Shown in pieces: positions 17,199-25,931 of a stretch of DNA of 38,832 bases. This DNA comes from an uncultured Bacteroidota bacterium (lineage in GTDB: Bacteria; Bacteroidota; Bacteroidia; B-17B0; Aurantibacillaceae). Each line of letters starts with the position of its first letter. The stretch's first letter is position 1. A model generated the notes under the pieces. The model saw nothing but the letters and a program-made list of their open reading frames with translations, made no database searches and had not been told where the DNA came from. Where the stretch lies: the NCBI GenBank assembly GCA_903928655.1, contig CAIYSA010000279.1:1-38832 (forward strand), in the 5' to 3' direction. Made by a program: the position numbers and the translations under genes.

Positions 17199-17236
17199 AA
17201 AACCTGTCACACTTTAACATTCATTAAAACCTGTCA
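17199..17236. repeat. Short repeated motif with near-palindromic CCTGTCAGG
   Basis: AAAACCTGTCA occurs at 17199-17209 and again at 17226-17236, 27 bases apart. The second copy extends to CCTGTCAGG, which is palindromic except at its centre. It lies in the gap after P5C dehydrogenase, ahead of the outer-membrane protein gene. Motifs of the form AACCTGTCAGG resemble small dispersed repeats that I recall from intergenic regions of other Bacteroidota. Confidence 0.45.
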
Positions 17237-17251
17237 GGATTAAAATTCAAA

Positions 17252-18883
17252 CTAATCAGCTTGTAAAAAAGGATATGTATAATCCAATGCTGGGATTAAT
17301 GTTTCTTTAATTGTACGAGGAGAAACCCAACGCAATAAGTTAATTTTTGCACCAGCCTTATCGTTTGTTCCACTTCCACGTGCACCACCAAATGGTTGTT
17401 GCCCAACTACAGCGCCAGTACATTTATCATTAATGTAAAAATTACCAGCTGCGTTATTTAATTTTTTAGTTGCAAATTCAATCGCATAACGGTCTTGTGC
17501 TATGATGGCTCCAGTTAAAGCGTAAATAGAAGTTGTATCAACTAATTCTAAAGTTTCTTCGAATTTATTTTCGTCGTAAACAAAAAGAGTTAATACTGGT
17601 CCAAACAACTCTTCACACATGGTGATGTATTTAGGATCTTTAGCAACAATTATGGTTGGCTCAATAAAATATCCTTTTGATTTATCGTAATTACCACCAG
17701 CAATTATTTCTACGCTACTATCTTTTTTAGCAGCATCAATGTATTTCGCTAATTTGTCAAAACTTTTTTCATCAATAACGGCGTTAATAAAGTTAGTGAA
17801 ATCTTCAGTAGGACCCATTTTCATTGATTTTAAATCAGCTAAAACATAAGATTTTACTTCAGCCCATAAATTAGAAGGAACATACACGCGTGAAGCTGCT
17901 GAACATTTTTGTCCTTGGTATTCAAAAGCACCACGTGAAATAGCCGTGGATAATGTTTTAGTATCAGCAGATTTGTGTGCCATAATAAAATCTTTTCCGC
18001 CGGTTTCACCTACAATACGTGGGTAAGATTTATATTTATGAATATTGTTTCCTATTGTTTGCCAAATATTTTGAAACACTTCCGTACTTCCTGTAAAATG
18101 AATACCTGCAAAATCTTTATGATTAAAAACAACTTCAGCAGCATCTGGACCGCTTGGGTAAATTAAATTAATAACGCCATCCGGAACGCCTGCTTTTTTA
18201 AATATTTCCATTAATACATTTGCGCTGTAAACTTGTGCATTACTTGGTTTCCAAACAACTACATTTCCCATCATAGCACAACTTGTAGGTAAATTTCCTG
18301 CAATTGCTGTAAAATTAAATGGAGTTAACGCGTAAATAAATCCTTCTAAGGGACGCCATTCGATACGATTCCATACACCAGGGCCAGAAACGGGTTGATC
18401 AGCATAAATTTCACTCATGTATTGCACATTGAAGCGCAAGAAATCAATGATTTCGCAAGCACTATCAATTTCTGCTTGATAAGCATTTTTACTTTGTCCA
18501 AGCATTGTTGCTGCATTTAATTTTGAACGGTAAGGTCCAGCAATTAATTCAGCTGCTTTTAAGAATATACTTGCGCGGTGTTCCCAACTTAAATTTGCCC
18601 ATTGCTCTTTTGCTGCTAATGCTGAGGAAATAGCTTGCTCAACATGAGTTTTATCGCTTTTATAAAAATGACCTAATGTGTGTTTGTGATCGTGAGGTGG
18701 TGCTAAACGAATTTTAGTTTCGCTTGTCACTTCTTTATTTCCAATATACATTGGGATGTCAATTTCCTTACTACGCAATTCTTTAAGCATTGCTTGTAAT
18801 TCTTTTCGCTCAGCACTTCCTGAAGCATAATTTTTTATTGGCTCATTAATAGCTGCTGGTACTTTATAAATTCCTTTTGGCAT
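17252..18883 (-). CDS. pruA: 1-pyrroline-5-carboxylate dehydrogenase (glutamate semialdehyde dehydrogenase)
   Basis: This 543-residue enzyme oxidises pyrroline-5-carboxylate (as glutamate-gamma-semialdehyde) to glutamate with NAD+, the second step of proline catabolism. The aldehyde dehydrogenase core has TPFNF (188-192), FTGS (263-266), the general base Glu293 (VGETGGKDF) and the nucleophile Cys327 (QGQKCSAASR). The ~50-residue N-terminal arm (KGIYKVPAAINEPIKNYASG) and overall length match the single-function, ALDH4A1-like P5CDH of eukaryotes and Bacteroidota, not the bifunctional PutA. The proline dehydrogenase partner is not in the window. The gene is probably its own transcription unit: an 85-base gap separates it from alkB, and repeats lie on the far side. 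Confidence 0.95.
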   Translation of the reverse strand: MPKGIYKVPAAINEPIKNYASGSAERKELQAMLKELRSKEIDIPMYIGNKEVTSETKIRLAPPHDHKHTLGHFYKSDKTHVEQAISSALAAKEQWANLSWEHRASIFLKAAELIAGPYRSKLNAATMLGQSKNAYQAEIDSACEIIDFLRFNVQYMSEIYADQPVSGPGVWNRIEWRPLEGFIYALTPFNFTAIAGNLPTSCAMMGNVVVWKPSNAQVYSANVLMEIFKKAGVPDGVINLIYPSGPDAAEVVFNHKDFAGIHFTGSTEVFQNIWQTIGNNIHKYKSYPRIVGETGGKDFIMAHKSADTKTLSTAISRGAFEYQGQKCSAASRVYVPSNLWAEVKSYVLADLKSMKMGPTEDFTNFINAVIDEKSFDKLAKYIDAAKKDSSVEIIAGGNYDKSKGYFIEPTIIVAKDPKYITMCEELFGPVLTLFVYDENKFEETLELVDTTSIYALTGAIIAQDRYAIEFATKKLNNAAGNFYINDKCTGAVVGQQPFGGARGSGTNDKAGAKINLLRWVSPRTIKETLIPALDYTYPFLQAD

Positions 18884-18968
18884 AATAGTGTTTTTTTAGA
18901 TGTACGAATTTAATCTTTTTGCATGAAATGTAGTAATATTTAAGCTTAATTGTGAATGATTAAATTCA

Positions 18969-19574
18969 TCAAATCATTGTTCTAAAAGTTAAATTAATAC
19001 GTGGATTTTTTATTTTTGTTGAAACGGGTAAGCGATGTGCCCAATAAGCTTGAGTTTCGGCTTTCATTACCAATAAGCTTCCGTTTTCAAGTTGAATAGA
19101 AATTGTCTCTTTAGTTTTTTTATGTTGGAATAAAAATCGTCGTTCGGCACCAAAACTTAATGAGGCAATTGTTGCGTTTTTTCCTAAACTGGTTTCATCG
19201 TCCGAATGGTAAGCCATTCCCTCGTTTCCGTTATGATAGAGGTTTAAAAGACAAGAATTAAAGCTTGTTTCAGTTAGTTTCTCAACACAGGCTTTTAATT
19301 CTAGCAATTCTTTTGTCCAGATTAGTGCTTGCTTTGTTGTATTAGAGTATGTGTAAGAGTAATTTGAATCACCATACCACGCTACTTTTCTGTTGGTTAT
19401 GATACGTTTCCCAAATAGGTTTGCCTCATCATTTCTCCATTCAATGGTGTTGTATAAAGTATTGAAATAGCTTTTAGTTACTGATGGATCTAAAATTTGA
19501 CCGTGATAATTTACAATACCATCACATGACAACAAGTTTGTATTTGGATTAATAAGACTACTAAATAAATCCAT
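18969..19574 (-). CDS. alkB: AlkB-family Fe(II)/2-oxoglutarate DNA repair dioxygenase
   Basis: This 201-residue protein has the full AlkB signature. The iron ligands are His123 and Asp125 (YHSDDE) and His180 (WAHRLP). Arg192 and Arg198 (PRINLTFRT) bind the 2-oxoglutarate and close the site. The nucleotide-recognition lid holds FGKRIITNRKVAWYGD (54-69). It removes methyl and etheno groups from bases such as 1-methyladenine and 3-methylcytosine in DNA or RNA. Its length and ITNRKVAWYG segment resemble the ALKBH2/3-like bacterial group more than E. coli AlkB. Its ATG is 14 bases after the enoyl-CoA hydratase stop, so the two are probably co-transcribed, with no evident functional link. No Ada-type regulation is visible. 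Confidence 0.93.
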   Translation of the reverse strand: MDLFSSLINPNTNLLSCDGIVNYHGQILDPSVTKSYFNTLYNTIEWRNDEANLFGKRIITNRKVAWYGDSNYSYTYSNTTKQALIWTKELLELKACVEKLTETSFNSCLLNLYHNGNEGMAYHSDDETSLGKNATIASLSFGAERRFLFQHKKTKETISIQLENGSLLVMKAETQAYWAHRLPVSTKIKNPRINLTFRTMI

Positions 19575-19588
19575 GGTGATTTATTTTA

Positions 19589-20347
19589 TTAAGCCTTTGC
19601 CTTAAACTGGTTAATGGCATTAATTGTAAATTCTGATAGCACAAGAGTTCCACTCATTCCTGCGCGGTCAATTAAAAGCGAATCCCAATTTTCAGTTCCT
19701 TGCCACATTACTTTTTTAAGCATCATCATCGCATCAGGATTACTGTTTGCTAACTTTGTTGAAAGTGCTTTAATGTTTTTGTCCATTTCTGTTGCTGTTT
19801 CAAAAACCTCTGCATATAATCCTTTTTCTTTTGCCCATTGTGCAGTTTGCCATTCGGTTGCATTAATTGTTAACTGACAAAATGCAGATGTTCCAACTTT
19901 ACGTTCAACTGCAGGCCCAACTACAAAAGGACCTATGCCAACAGCTAATTCACTTAACTTAATAGATGCGCTTTCTACTGCAAAGGTATAATCTGCACTT
20001 GCGGTAATGCCAACTCCACCACCAACGGCTTTGCCTTGCACGCGCGCAATAATAAATTTTGGTGCTTTTCGCATGGCATTAATTACCATCGCAAAACCTG
20101 AGAAAAACTTTAAACCAGTTTCAATATCTTTAATTGAAATCAACTCATCGAAACTTGCTCCAGCACAAAATGTTTTTTCGCCTTCACTTTTTAATACGAT
20201 TACTTTGGCATTTTCATCTTTACCTAATTTTTCAATTTCGGCAGCAAGATTTCTTAATTGTTTACCAGGCATTGAATTACTTTGTGGATGAAAAAAAGTA
20301 ATTGTTCCAATTCCGTTTTCGATTGTTGATGTGATTGTTCCTTCCAT
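19589..20347 (-). CDS. Enoyl-CoA hydratase/isomerase family protein lacking one catalytic glutamate
   Basis: This 252-residue crotonase-fold protein has the CoA-site motif FCAGASFDEL (60-69), the oxyanion loop GKAVGGGVGI (105-114) and the second active-site segment KLSELAVGIGP (130-140). In rat enoyl-CoA hydratase the two catalytic glutamates are Glu144 (GGGCE) and Glu164 (QPE). The first is Gly113 here and the second is kept as Glu133. A classical hydratase needs both, so an isomerase, a hydrolase-like reaction or another crotonase-fold role is more likely. It stands just upstream of alkB and about 70 bases after the pyruvate dehydrogenase E2 stop. The substrate is unknown. Confidence 0.88.
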   Translation of the reverse strand: MEGTITSTIENGIGTITFFHPQSNSMPGKQLRNLAAEIEKLGKDENAKVIVLKSEGEKTFCAGASFDELISIKDIETGLKFFSGFAMVINAMRKAPKFIIARVQGKAVGGGVGITASADYTFAVESASIKLSELAVGIGPFVVGPAVERKVGTSAFCQLTINATEWQTAQWAKEKGLYAEVFETATEMDKNIKALSTKLANSNPDAMMMLKKVMWQGTENWDSLLIDRAGMSGTLVLSEFTINAINQFKAKA

Positions 20348-20415
20348 TAAAAAATAGATTTAAGTTTTTAGAATTCGATTTTTAATTATATTAATTAAAC
20401 TCTTTGAATTAATAA

Positions 20416-22026
20416 TTAAGCTAATATCGTAACAGGATTTTCAATAAACATTCTTAATGTTTGTAAAAATGCTGCTCCAGTTGCGCCATCCACTGTGCGG
20501 TGATCACAAGCTAACGTTAGTTTCATAACATTACCAGGGACTACCATATTGTTTTTTACTACTGGCACTTGGCGGATTGCACCAACTGATAAAATACAAG
20601 ATTCTGGCGTGTTAATAATAGATGTAAATGATTCTATGCCAAACATTCCTAAGTTTGAAACCGTAAATGTATTTCCTTCCCAATCTGCAGGTTGTAATTT
20701 TTTATCTTTAGCACGTTTACCTAAATCTTTTACCTCTGCACTAATTTGTGATAATGATTTTTGATCTGCAAAACGAATTACAGGAACCAATAAACCATCT
20801 TCAACTGCAACAGCAACACCAATATGCACATGATTATAGTAACGGATTTTATCGCCTAGCCAACTTGTATTTACCTTAGGGTGTTTGCGTAAAGCAGCAG
20901 CACACGCTTTAATTACTAAATCATTAAACGAAACTTTTGTATCAGGAATTGCATTAATAGCCAAACGAGAAGCCATTGCGTTATCCATATCTACCTCAAT
21001 GTTTAAGTAGAAATGAGGAGCGCCATTGGTACTTTCTAATAAACGTTTTGCAATTATTTTTCGCATTTGAGACGTTGGTTCGTCTGTGAAGCTTTCTGCT
21101 CCTGGCACAAAATAACTAACGGTTTGAGAGCTATTATGAGTTTGGGCAGAAGGTTTATAATTTTCTATATCTGATTTTGTTACTCTGCCATTATCTCCAC
21201 TGCCATTAACTTTAGATAAATCAATGCCTTTGTCTTTTGCTAATGCTTTTGCTAAAGGAGAAGCTTTTATACGAGAAGCCCCTCCAACCTCCCCAAGAGT
21301 TAGGCTAGCAGAACTTACTATTGATTTAACTTCTTGAGTCACTTTATTCCCTAATATCTCTTTTGTCCCTTCCGTCTTTACAGTCCCTTCAACTGTTGCT
21401 AAAATTGCATTAATGTCTTCACCACCTTTTCCTAAAATAGCTAAAACACTATCAACAGGAACACTTTTTCCTTCAGGAATACCAATATGAATTAATACGC
21501 CATCTTGGAAAGATTCAAATTCCATCGTTGCTTTATCGGTTGCAATATCTGCTAATAATTCGCCACTTTTAACCTTATCACCTACTTTTTTGTGCCATTT
21601 TTCAACAACACCTTCGGTCATTGTATCACTTAATTTTGGCATACGAATAACTTCGACACCTTCTGGTAATGGAGCTACTGATGCATTTGATGGAACTGCT
21701 GTTGCTGGAACAGACTCTGTTTTTGAAACAACTGGCGCTGTTTTAGTTCCGCTATTTGCCTCTGCTAAAATCGCATTAATATCTTCACCTTCTTTTCCTA
21801 AAACAGCAATGATAGAATCAACTGGTACGCTTTGTTTTTCAGGAATACCAATATGTAATAAAATTCCATCTTGAAAAGATTCAAATTCCATGGTTGCCTT
21901 ATCAGTTTCAATATCAGCTAAAAGCTCACCGCTTTTAACTTTATCGCCAACCTTCTTGTGCCATTTTGCAATAACACCTTCGGTCATTGTATCACTTAAT
22001 TTGGGCATTCTTACTATTTCGGCCAT
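20416..22026 (-). CDS. Pyruvate dehydrogenase E2 (dihydrolipoyl acetyltransferase) with two lipoyl domains
   Basis: This 536-residue protein transfers the acetyl group from lipoyl-lysine to CoA. It has two nearly identical lipoyl domains (about 3-80 and 126-203) with lipoylation sites Lys43 (ETDKATM) and Lys165 (ATDKATM). A flexible linker and the peripheral-subunit-binding domain follow (about 252-290, ASPLAKALAKDKGIDLSKV), then the catalytic domain, where His509 and Asp513 (DHRTVDG) are the active pair. The MRKIIAKRLLES start of the catalytic domain and the NTPESCILSVGA segment are typical. It is 60 bases downstream of the E1-alpha gene. The E1-beta and E3 genes are not in the window. Acetyl- rather than branched-chain specificity is inferred from its partner gene. 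Confidence 0.95.
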   Translation of the reverse strand: MAEIVRMPKLSDTMTEGVIAKWHKKVGDKVKSGELLADIETDKATMEFESFQDGILLHIGIPEKQSVPVDSIIAVLGKEGEDINAILAEANSGTKTAPVVSKTESVPATAVPSNASVAPLPEGVEVIRMPKLSDTMTEGVVEKWHKKVGDKVKSGELLADIATDKATMEFESFQDGVLIHIGIPEGKSVPVDSVLAILGKGGEDINAILATVEGTVKTEGTKEILGNKVTQEVKSIVSSASLTLGEVGGASRIKASPLAKALAKDKGIDLSKVNGSGDNGRVTKSDIENYKPSAQTHNSSQTVSYFVPGAESFTDEPTSQMRKIIAKRLLESTNGAPHFYLNIEVDMDNAMASRLAINAIPDTKVSFNDLVIKACAAALRKHPKVNTSWLGDKIRYYNHVHIGVAVAVEDGLLVPVIRFADQKSLSQISAEVKDLGKRAKDKKLQPADWEGNTFTVSNLGMFGIESFTSIINTPESCILSVGAIRQVPVVKNNMVVPGNVMKLTLACDHRTVDGATGAAFLQTLRMFIENPVTILA

Positions 22027-22086
22027 TGCTTTTTATTTTATTCTAGTAGTGAGTTGTATGGTTAAAATTTATAATGTAGAAAATAA

Positions 22087-23097
22087 CTACTCTTGTATAT
22101 ATGGATAATTTGGTTCAGCATAAACGTCTTTGTATAATTCGTCAGTTTCTGGATATGGGCTTTCTTCAGCAAACTTAACTGATTCGTCAACTAATGCTTT
22201 CACACGCTCTTCGGCTGCCTCAATCTCAATTTCATTTATCCAGTTGTTTTCAATCAAAGTATTTAAAACTTTTTGAATTGGATCTTGTTCTTGGTATTCT
22301 TTTACCTCGTCTTTTGTTCGGTAAGTTTGAGCATCACTCATACTATGACCTTTGTAACGATATGTTTTCATTTCTAAAAATGTTGGGCCATCTCCACGTC
22401 TTGCTCTTGCAACCGCTTCTTCCATTGCTTCATGCACAGCTTCAACATTTAACCCATCAACGGGTTTCGACGGCATATCATAAGCTAATCCTAATTTCCA
22501 AAGTTCGTGTACGTTACTTGTGCGCTCTACAGATGTTCCCATTGCATACATGTTATTTTCAACAATAAAAATTACGGGTAATTTCCATGTCATTGCCATA
22601 TTAAAAGCTTCATGTAATGCTCCTTGTCTAACGGCGCCATCACCCATTGAACAAACACACACGTTATCGTTCCCTGCATATTTATCAGCAAATGCAATGC
22701 CTGCGCCTAATGGAATTTGTCCACCAACTATTCCGTGACCACCAACAAAGTTATGTTCTTTACTAAAAATATGCATCGAACCACCTTTACCTTTGCAGCA
22801 ACCTGTGATTTTAGCATACATTTCAGCCATGATATATTTTGGATGCAAGCCAAGGCCAATAGCATGAGCATGACAACGGTATGCAGTGATGTGTTTATCT
22901 TCTTTTTTTGTTGCGCTAACAGTACCAGCTACAATGGCTTCTTGCCCAATGTATAAGTGACAAAAGCCTTTAATTTTTTGTTGAACATATACTTGTCCGG
23001 TTTTCTCTTCAAACTTACGCATCAATAGCATGCTTTCATACCACTTAAGATATTGTTCTTTTGAAAACTTACTCTTTTTTTCAGCTGATTTAGCCAT
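22087..23097 (-). CDS. pdhA: Pyruvate dehydrogenase E1 component, alpha subunit
   Basis: This 336-residue alpha subunit of the heterotetrameric E1 decarboxylates pyruvate with thiamine diphosphate. The cofactor motif is GDGAVRQGALHEAFNMA (152-168) with Asn181-Asn182 (VENN). The AYRCHAHAIGLGL (72-84) and GKGGSMHIF (103-111) segments and the phosphorylation-loop-like RYKGHSMSDAQTYR are typical of PDH E1-alpha; branched-chain E1-alpha differs at these places. In many bacteria E1-beta is the next gene. Here E2 follows directly, so pdhB must lie elsewhere, an arrangement common in Bacteroidota. A likely -7 element (TATTTTTG) lies at 23121-23128, before its ATG, so pdhA and the E2 gene probably share a transcript. 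Confidence 0.94.
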   Translation of the reverse strand: MAKSAEKKSKFSKEQYLKWYESMLLMRKFEEKTGQVYVQQKIKGFCHLYIGQEAIVAGTVSATKKEDKHITAYRCHAHAIGLGLHPKYIMAEMYAKITGCCKGKGGSMHIFSKEHNFVGGHGIVGGQIPLGAGIAFADKYAGNDNVCVCSMGDGAVRQGALHEAFNMAMTWKLPVIFIVENNMYAMGTSVERTSNVHELWKLGLAYDMPSKPVDGLNVEAVHEAMEEAVARARRGDGPTFLEMKTYRYKGHSMSDAQTYRTKDEVKEYQEQDPIQKVLNTLIENNWINEIEIEAAEERVKALVDESVKFAEESPYPETDELYKDVYAEPNYPYIQE

Positions 23098-23120
23098 AAA
23101 ACTTTAAATTTAATTTGATA

Positions 23121-23128
23121 CAAAAATA
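23121..23128 (-). promoter_or_regulatory. Probable -7 element before pdhA
   Basis: On the minus strand TATTTTTG, a perfect match to the Bacteroidota -7 consensus TAnnTTTG, lies 23 bases before the pdhA ATG. A TTTG -33 box at 19-20 bases is not obvious. Confidence 0.4.
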
Positions 23129-23160
23129 TAATTAATTGTGAAATAGTAAAGGTTTTCAGC

Positions 23161-23658
23161 CTATTTTAAATGTTTTTTATTAAACATAAGCGGAAGTAAG
23201 TTTTCGATGCTCTCTGAAACATAAATTTTTCCTGTTTCGCCACTCATAATAATGCGGATTGGCGATTCGTAGCGACTTTCATATTCTGAAATTGCTTGTC
23301 GGCATGCTCCACACGGAGGAATAGGATCATTAATTGTTTGGTTTTTAGAAGTAACCGAAATAGCAATTGTTTTTACGGGCACATTTGGATATAAAGCGCT
23401 TGCATGAAAAATAGCCACTCTTTCGGCACAAAGTCCGGAAGGATAGGCAGCATTTTCTTGATTATTACCAATTTGGGTTTTACCGTTTTGCAACAATATT
23501 GCTGCGCCTACACAAAAATTTGAATATGGAGCATAAGCTGATTTAACTGCTTTTTTTGCTAATTTTAGTAACGCCAAGTCTTCGGCTGGTAAATCCTCCA
23601 TCGATTTATAAACCTCTAAATTTGTAGTTATTGTTAATTTGGTAGCTTTTGATTTCAT
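23161..23658 (-). CDS. cdd: Cytidine deaminase
   Basis: This 165-residue protein deaminates cytidine and deoxycytidine to the uridine forms in pyrimidine salvage. The zinc site is complete for the homotetrameric (three-cysteine) type: Cys77, with catalytic Glu79 (CAER), and Cys116 and Cys119 (PPCGACRQ). The substrate loop YAPYSNFCVGAAI (42-54) and NNQENAAYPSGL (65-76) are typical. It is about 25-30 residues longer at the N-terminus than the 130-residue bacterial enzymes, a feature shared by other Bacteroidota Cdd proteins from memory. The gene lies between pdhA and a membrane protein gene, with a good promoter match upstream at 23677-23705, so it is probably transcribed on its own. Confidence 0.94.
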   Translation of the reverse strand: MKSKATKLTITTNLEVYKSMEDLPAEDLALLKLAKKAVKSAYAPYSNFCVGAAILLQNGKTQIGNNQENAAYPSGLCAERVAIFHASALYPNVPVKTIAISVTSKNQTINDPIPPCGACRQAISEYESRYESPIRIIMSGETGKIYVSESIENLLPLMFNKKHLK

Positions 23659-23676
23659 TAAAAATAATTTGATTTA

Positions 23677-23705
23677 CAAGATACTAAACATAAATATAAA
23701 AGCAA
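23677..23705 (-). promoter_or_regulatory. Probable promoter of cdd
   Basis: On the minus strand TTG (23703-23705), then 19 bases, then TATCTTG (23677-23683), close to the Bacteroidota TTTG-N19-TAnnTTTG pattern. It is 18 bases ahead of the cdd ATG. Confidence 0.45.
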
Positions 23706-23726
23706 TTGAATCTTTATGTTTCAGAA

Positions 23727-24338
23727 TTAGTCAATAACAACTTTGTCTTTTAAGTTATTGTTTTCAATCCATTCATTTAAGTACTTTTGAAACAGGTGAA
23801 TGTCATTTAAGATGTCGGAACGTAACGTAAATGTGTTTTTATTTTTATCAATAAAATAGGTTAATCCGTGTCTGCTTTCAATTTTTTGAATTGAACCAGC
23901 GTGTAAAATGTCTAATTTATTTGTGCTAACAATTAAAAGTTCTTTGTCGAAAGCAATGTATGATAAACCTTTAACGTACCTAAATATGACAACTAAAATT
24001 TCGGTACCGGCAACTAAAAAACAAACAAAGGCAAAGTATTTTATAATACTTCCCGAAAAATAAAGGAGAACACCGCTGAAACAAAATACAATGACTTTAA
24101 TTAATCGTTTGGCAATAAAACCATAGGTGAAATAGGGGATTTTATTAGCGGATTTATTAATTGTTGAAATTGCATAAGCTTCATATAAACTTGCTATAAT
24201 ATACAAAAACCCAATTCCGCCAAACAAATATCTTATTTCAACATAGCCAATATTATTTGAAAACATAAAGATTAAACTAACGCCAAGTAAAAAAAATAAT
24301 ACGATGTTTTTTAGAATAATAGATAGTGTAGATTTCAT
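23727..24338 (-). CDS. Membrane protein with C-terminal soluble domain, unknown function
   Basis: This is a 203-residue protein with about four transmembrane segments (about 8-27, 35-52, 77-97 and 99-120). A cytoplasmic region of about 75 residues follows, beginning at YIAFDKELLIVSTNKLDIL. That tail, with a short beta-meander (IQKIESRHGLTYFIDKNKN) and a terminal helix (IHLFQKYLNEWIENNNL), resembles the PH-like domain of bacterial YdbT/YcxB-type membrane proteins, though the match is only by shape. I know no name for it. It stands alone, with gaps of about 65 bases on both sides. No catalytic motif is visible. Confidence 0.72.
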   Translation of the reverse strand: MKSTLSIILKNIVLFFLLGVSLIFMFSNNIGYVEIRYLFGGIGFLYIIASLYEAYAISTINKSANKIPYFTYGFIAKRLIKVIVFCFSGVLLYFSGSIIKYFAFVCFLVAGTEILVVIFRYVKGLSYIAFDKELLIVSTNKLDILHAGSIQKIESRHGLTYFIDKNKNTFTLRSDILNDIHLFQKYLNEWIENNNLKDKVVID

Positions 24339-24403
24339 CGTTTTTTATTTTGAGTGCCTACAAATATAAGTGTTTTTTAAAGAAGAAACATGCTACAAAA
24401 AAG

Positions 24404-25822
24404 CTATCTAATACCAGGAATTGTATTTTTCTTTCTTGGCCTAAACAAAGCATTAAATTTATATTCAATGCCTTCGCTAGGTGCTAAAGCAGGCGATTGG
24501 GCTAATTGCATTTGCTGGTTAATAAAGAAAAACCCAGAGAAAGAATTTATTTGGTAGGCTTGTTTAGCTGTGCTATTTTTTCCTTGGTGTAAGATTATCC
24601 AATTTTGTTTTGGGTTTGCTTTTAAGTATGACAAATATTGCTTCACACTATCATCTAAACACACACTTACAAAAGTCACTTTATCATTAAACTTTTTCTT
24701 CAAATCAATTATTTTTTGCATCTCTTTCATGCTCACATCGCTTTGAGTGGAAAAATAATTTAAGTACACATATTTTCCTTTTAAACTTTGAAGTTCAAAT
24801 ACATTTTCTTTAATGTCATTTGCTTTAAAGTTAGGTGCATTAGCGCCTGGTTGCAATTGGTAAAAACCTTGAAGAGCATTTAACGCTATTTTTTGATGTT
24901 CAACAATCTTTGATTCTCTATACAATTGTTCTAAAATAGTTTTTACTTGTTGTTGATTAATATCGGGACTGTAATAAAAATCGATTAAGCCTTTTAAAAT
25001 TAAAAGATCTTTAAGCGTATCATTTGAGGTTGTTTTGTCAGAGCTAAACTCTCGTTTCAAATCTTGATAGCTACCAAAAGAATTAATGCTATTGTAAATT
25101 GATCCGCCATTTTTTGTAGAAGCATAGGCTTTTAAATACCCTTTAAAATGTGCGTTAAAAAAATCCATATACTCATAGTTAGTATACAAAATTGGTTTAT
25201 GTGCAATAAACTGATTGTATAAAAAATTCTTATTTTTAGAAGTGTTTGTGTAGAAATTGGCAAAAGAATACTCCACGTATTTTTTAAAATAAGGGTTTTT
25301 AACATGTTGGTACCTTTTTTTGGAAGCTAACAAAAATGTGTCGAGTAGCGTATTTATTTTTGTTGGTGTTAAATAGGCATCTTTTGATTTTAAAAACAAG
25401 TTGTTGTATTGTGTATTAAAATCAATAATTAAGGCGTTTAGTTCTGTACTGTCTTTGCCATAAACACTTATGTTTACGGAACTTTCTGTGCCTTCTTGAT
25501 TATTATTTAGAGAATCTTTACCTGGAAAATAAATGCCATATACAAAATTTGGCTGAATGTAAATTTTGCCTACAAGGTTGTCAATGCTAATAAAAATAGG
25601 TTTAGTTGTTTTGCTGTAAATTTTAAATTCAAAATAGCCGTCTTTATCAACGGTATCTGTTTCTTCAATTATTTTTGTGTAGGATACGTAATCTAAATAA
25701 TCACTTAAAATGATTTGTTTACCAATATGAGAAGAATCCGCCTTTCCCTTAATAGCGATGTTTTGTGCAACACTTTGCAATGCAAAAACAAAAACGGGAA
25801 GAAGTATAGTAAATAGTTTCAT
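24404..25822 (-). CDS. Secreted thioredoxin-fold protein lacking the CxxC pair
   Basis: This is a 472-residue exported protein with a signal peptide (LFTILLPVFVFALQSVAQ). A DUF4369-like N-terminal domain (about 21-120: IKGKADSSHIGKQIILSDYL) is followed by a helical middle (about 125-320). The C-terminal domain is TlpA/thioredoxin-like from about 325 (GANAPNFKANDIKENVFELQ). In active TlpA-like proteins the first helix starts with WCxxC. Here the equivalent is YLNYFSTQSDVSMKEMQ (353-369) with no cysteine, so it cannot do thiol exchange. The fold seems kept (LKGKYVYLNYF, KVTFVSVCLDD, LAPSEGIEYKF). Such proteins are numerous in Bacteroidota, in many cases as surface-anchored or periplasmic proteins. 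The function of this version is unknown and may be structural or binding. Confidence 0.85.
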   Translation of the reverse strand: MKLFTILLPVFVFALQSVAQNIAIKGKADSSHIGKQIILSDYLDYVSYTKIIEETDTVDKDGYFEFKIYSKTTKPIFISIDNLVGKIYIQPNFVYGIYFPGKDSLNNNQEGTESSVNISVYGKDSTELNALIIDFNTQYNNLFLKSKDAYLTPTKINTLLDTFLLASKKRYQHVKNPYFKKYVEYSFANFYTNTSKNKNFLYNQFIAHKPILYTNYEYMDFFNAHFKGYLKAYASTKNGGSIYNSINSFGSYQDLKREFSSDKTTSNDTLKDLLILKGLIDFYYSPDINQQQVKTILEQLYRESKIVEHQKIALNALQGFYQLQPGANAPNFKANDIKENVFELQSLKGKYVYLNYFSTQSDVSMKEMQKIIDLKKKFNDKVTFVSVCLDDSVKQYLSYLKANPKQNWIILHQGKNSTAKQAYQINSFSGFFFINQQMQLAQSPALAPSEGIEYKFNALFRPRKKNTIPGIR

Positions 25823-25931
25823 GGTAATTTATAAGTATAAAAATACAAAATAGTTACAATGTTTTTTGGTAATTCTAACAAACATTAATTTGCTTTTTTG
25901 GCAGGTAGATATATTCTTGTAAAAAATATGA

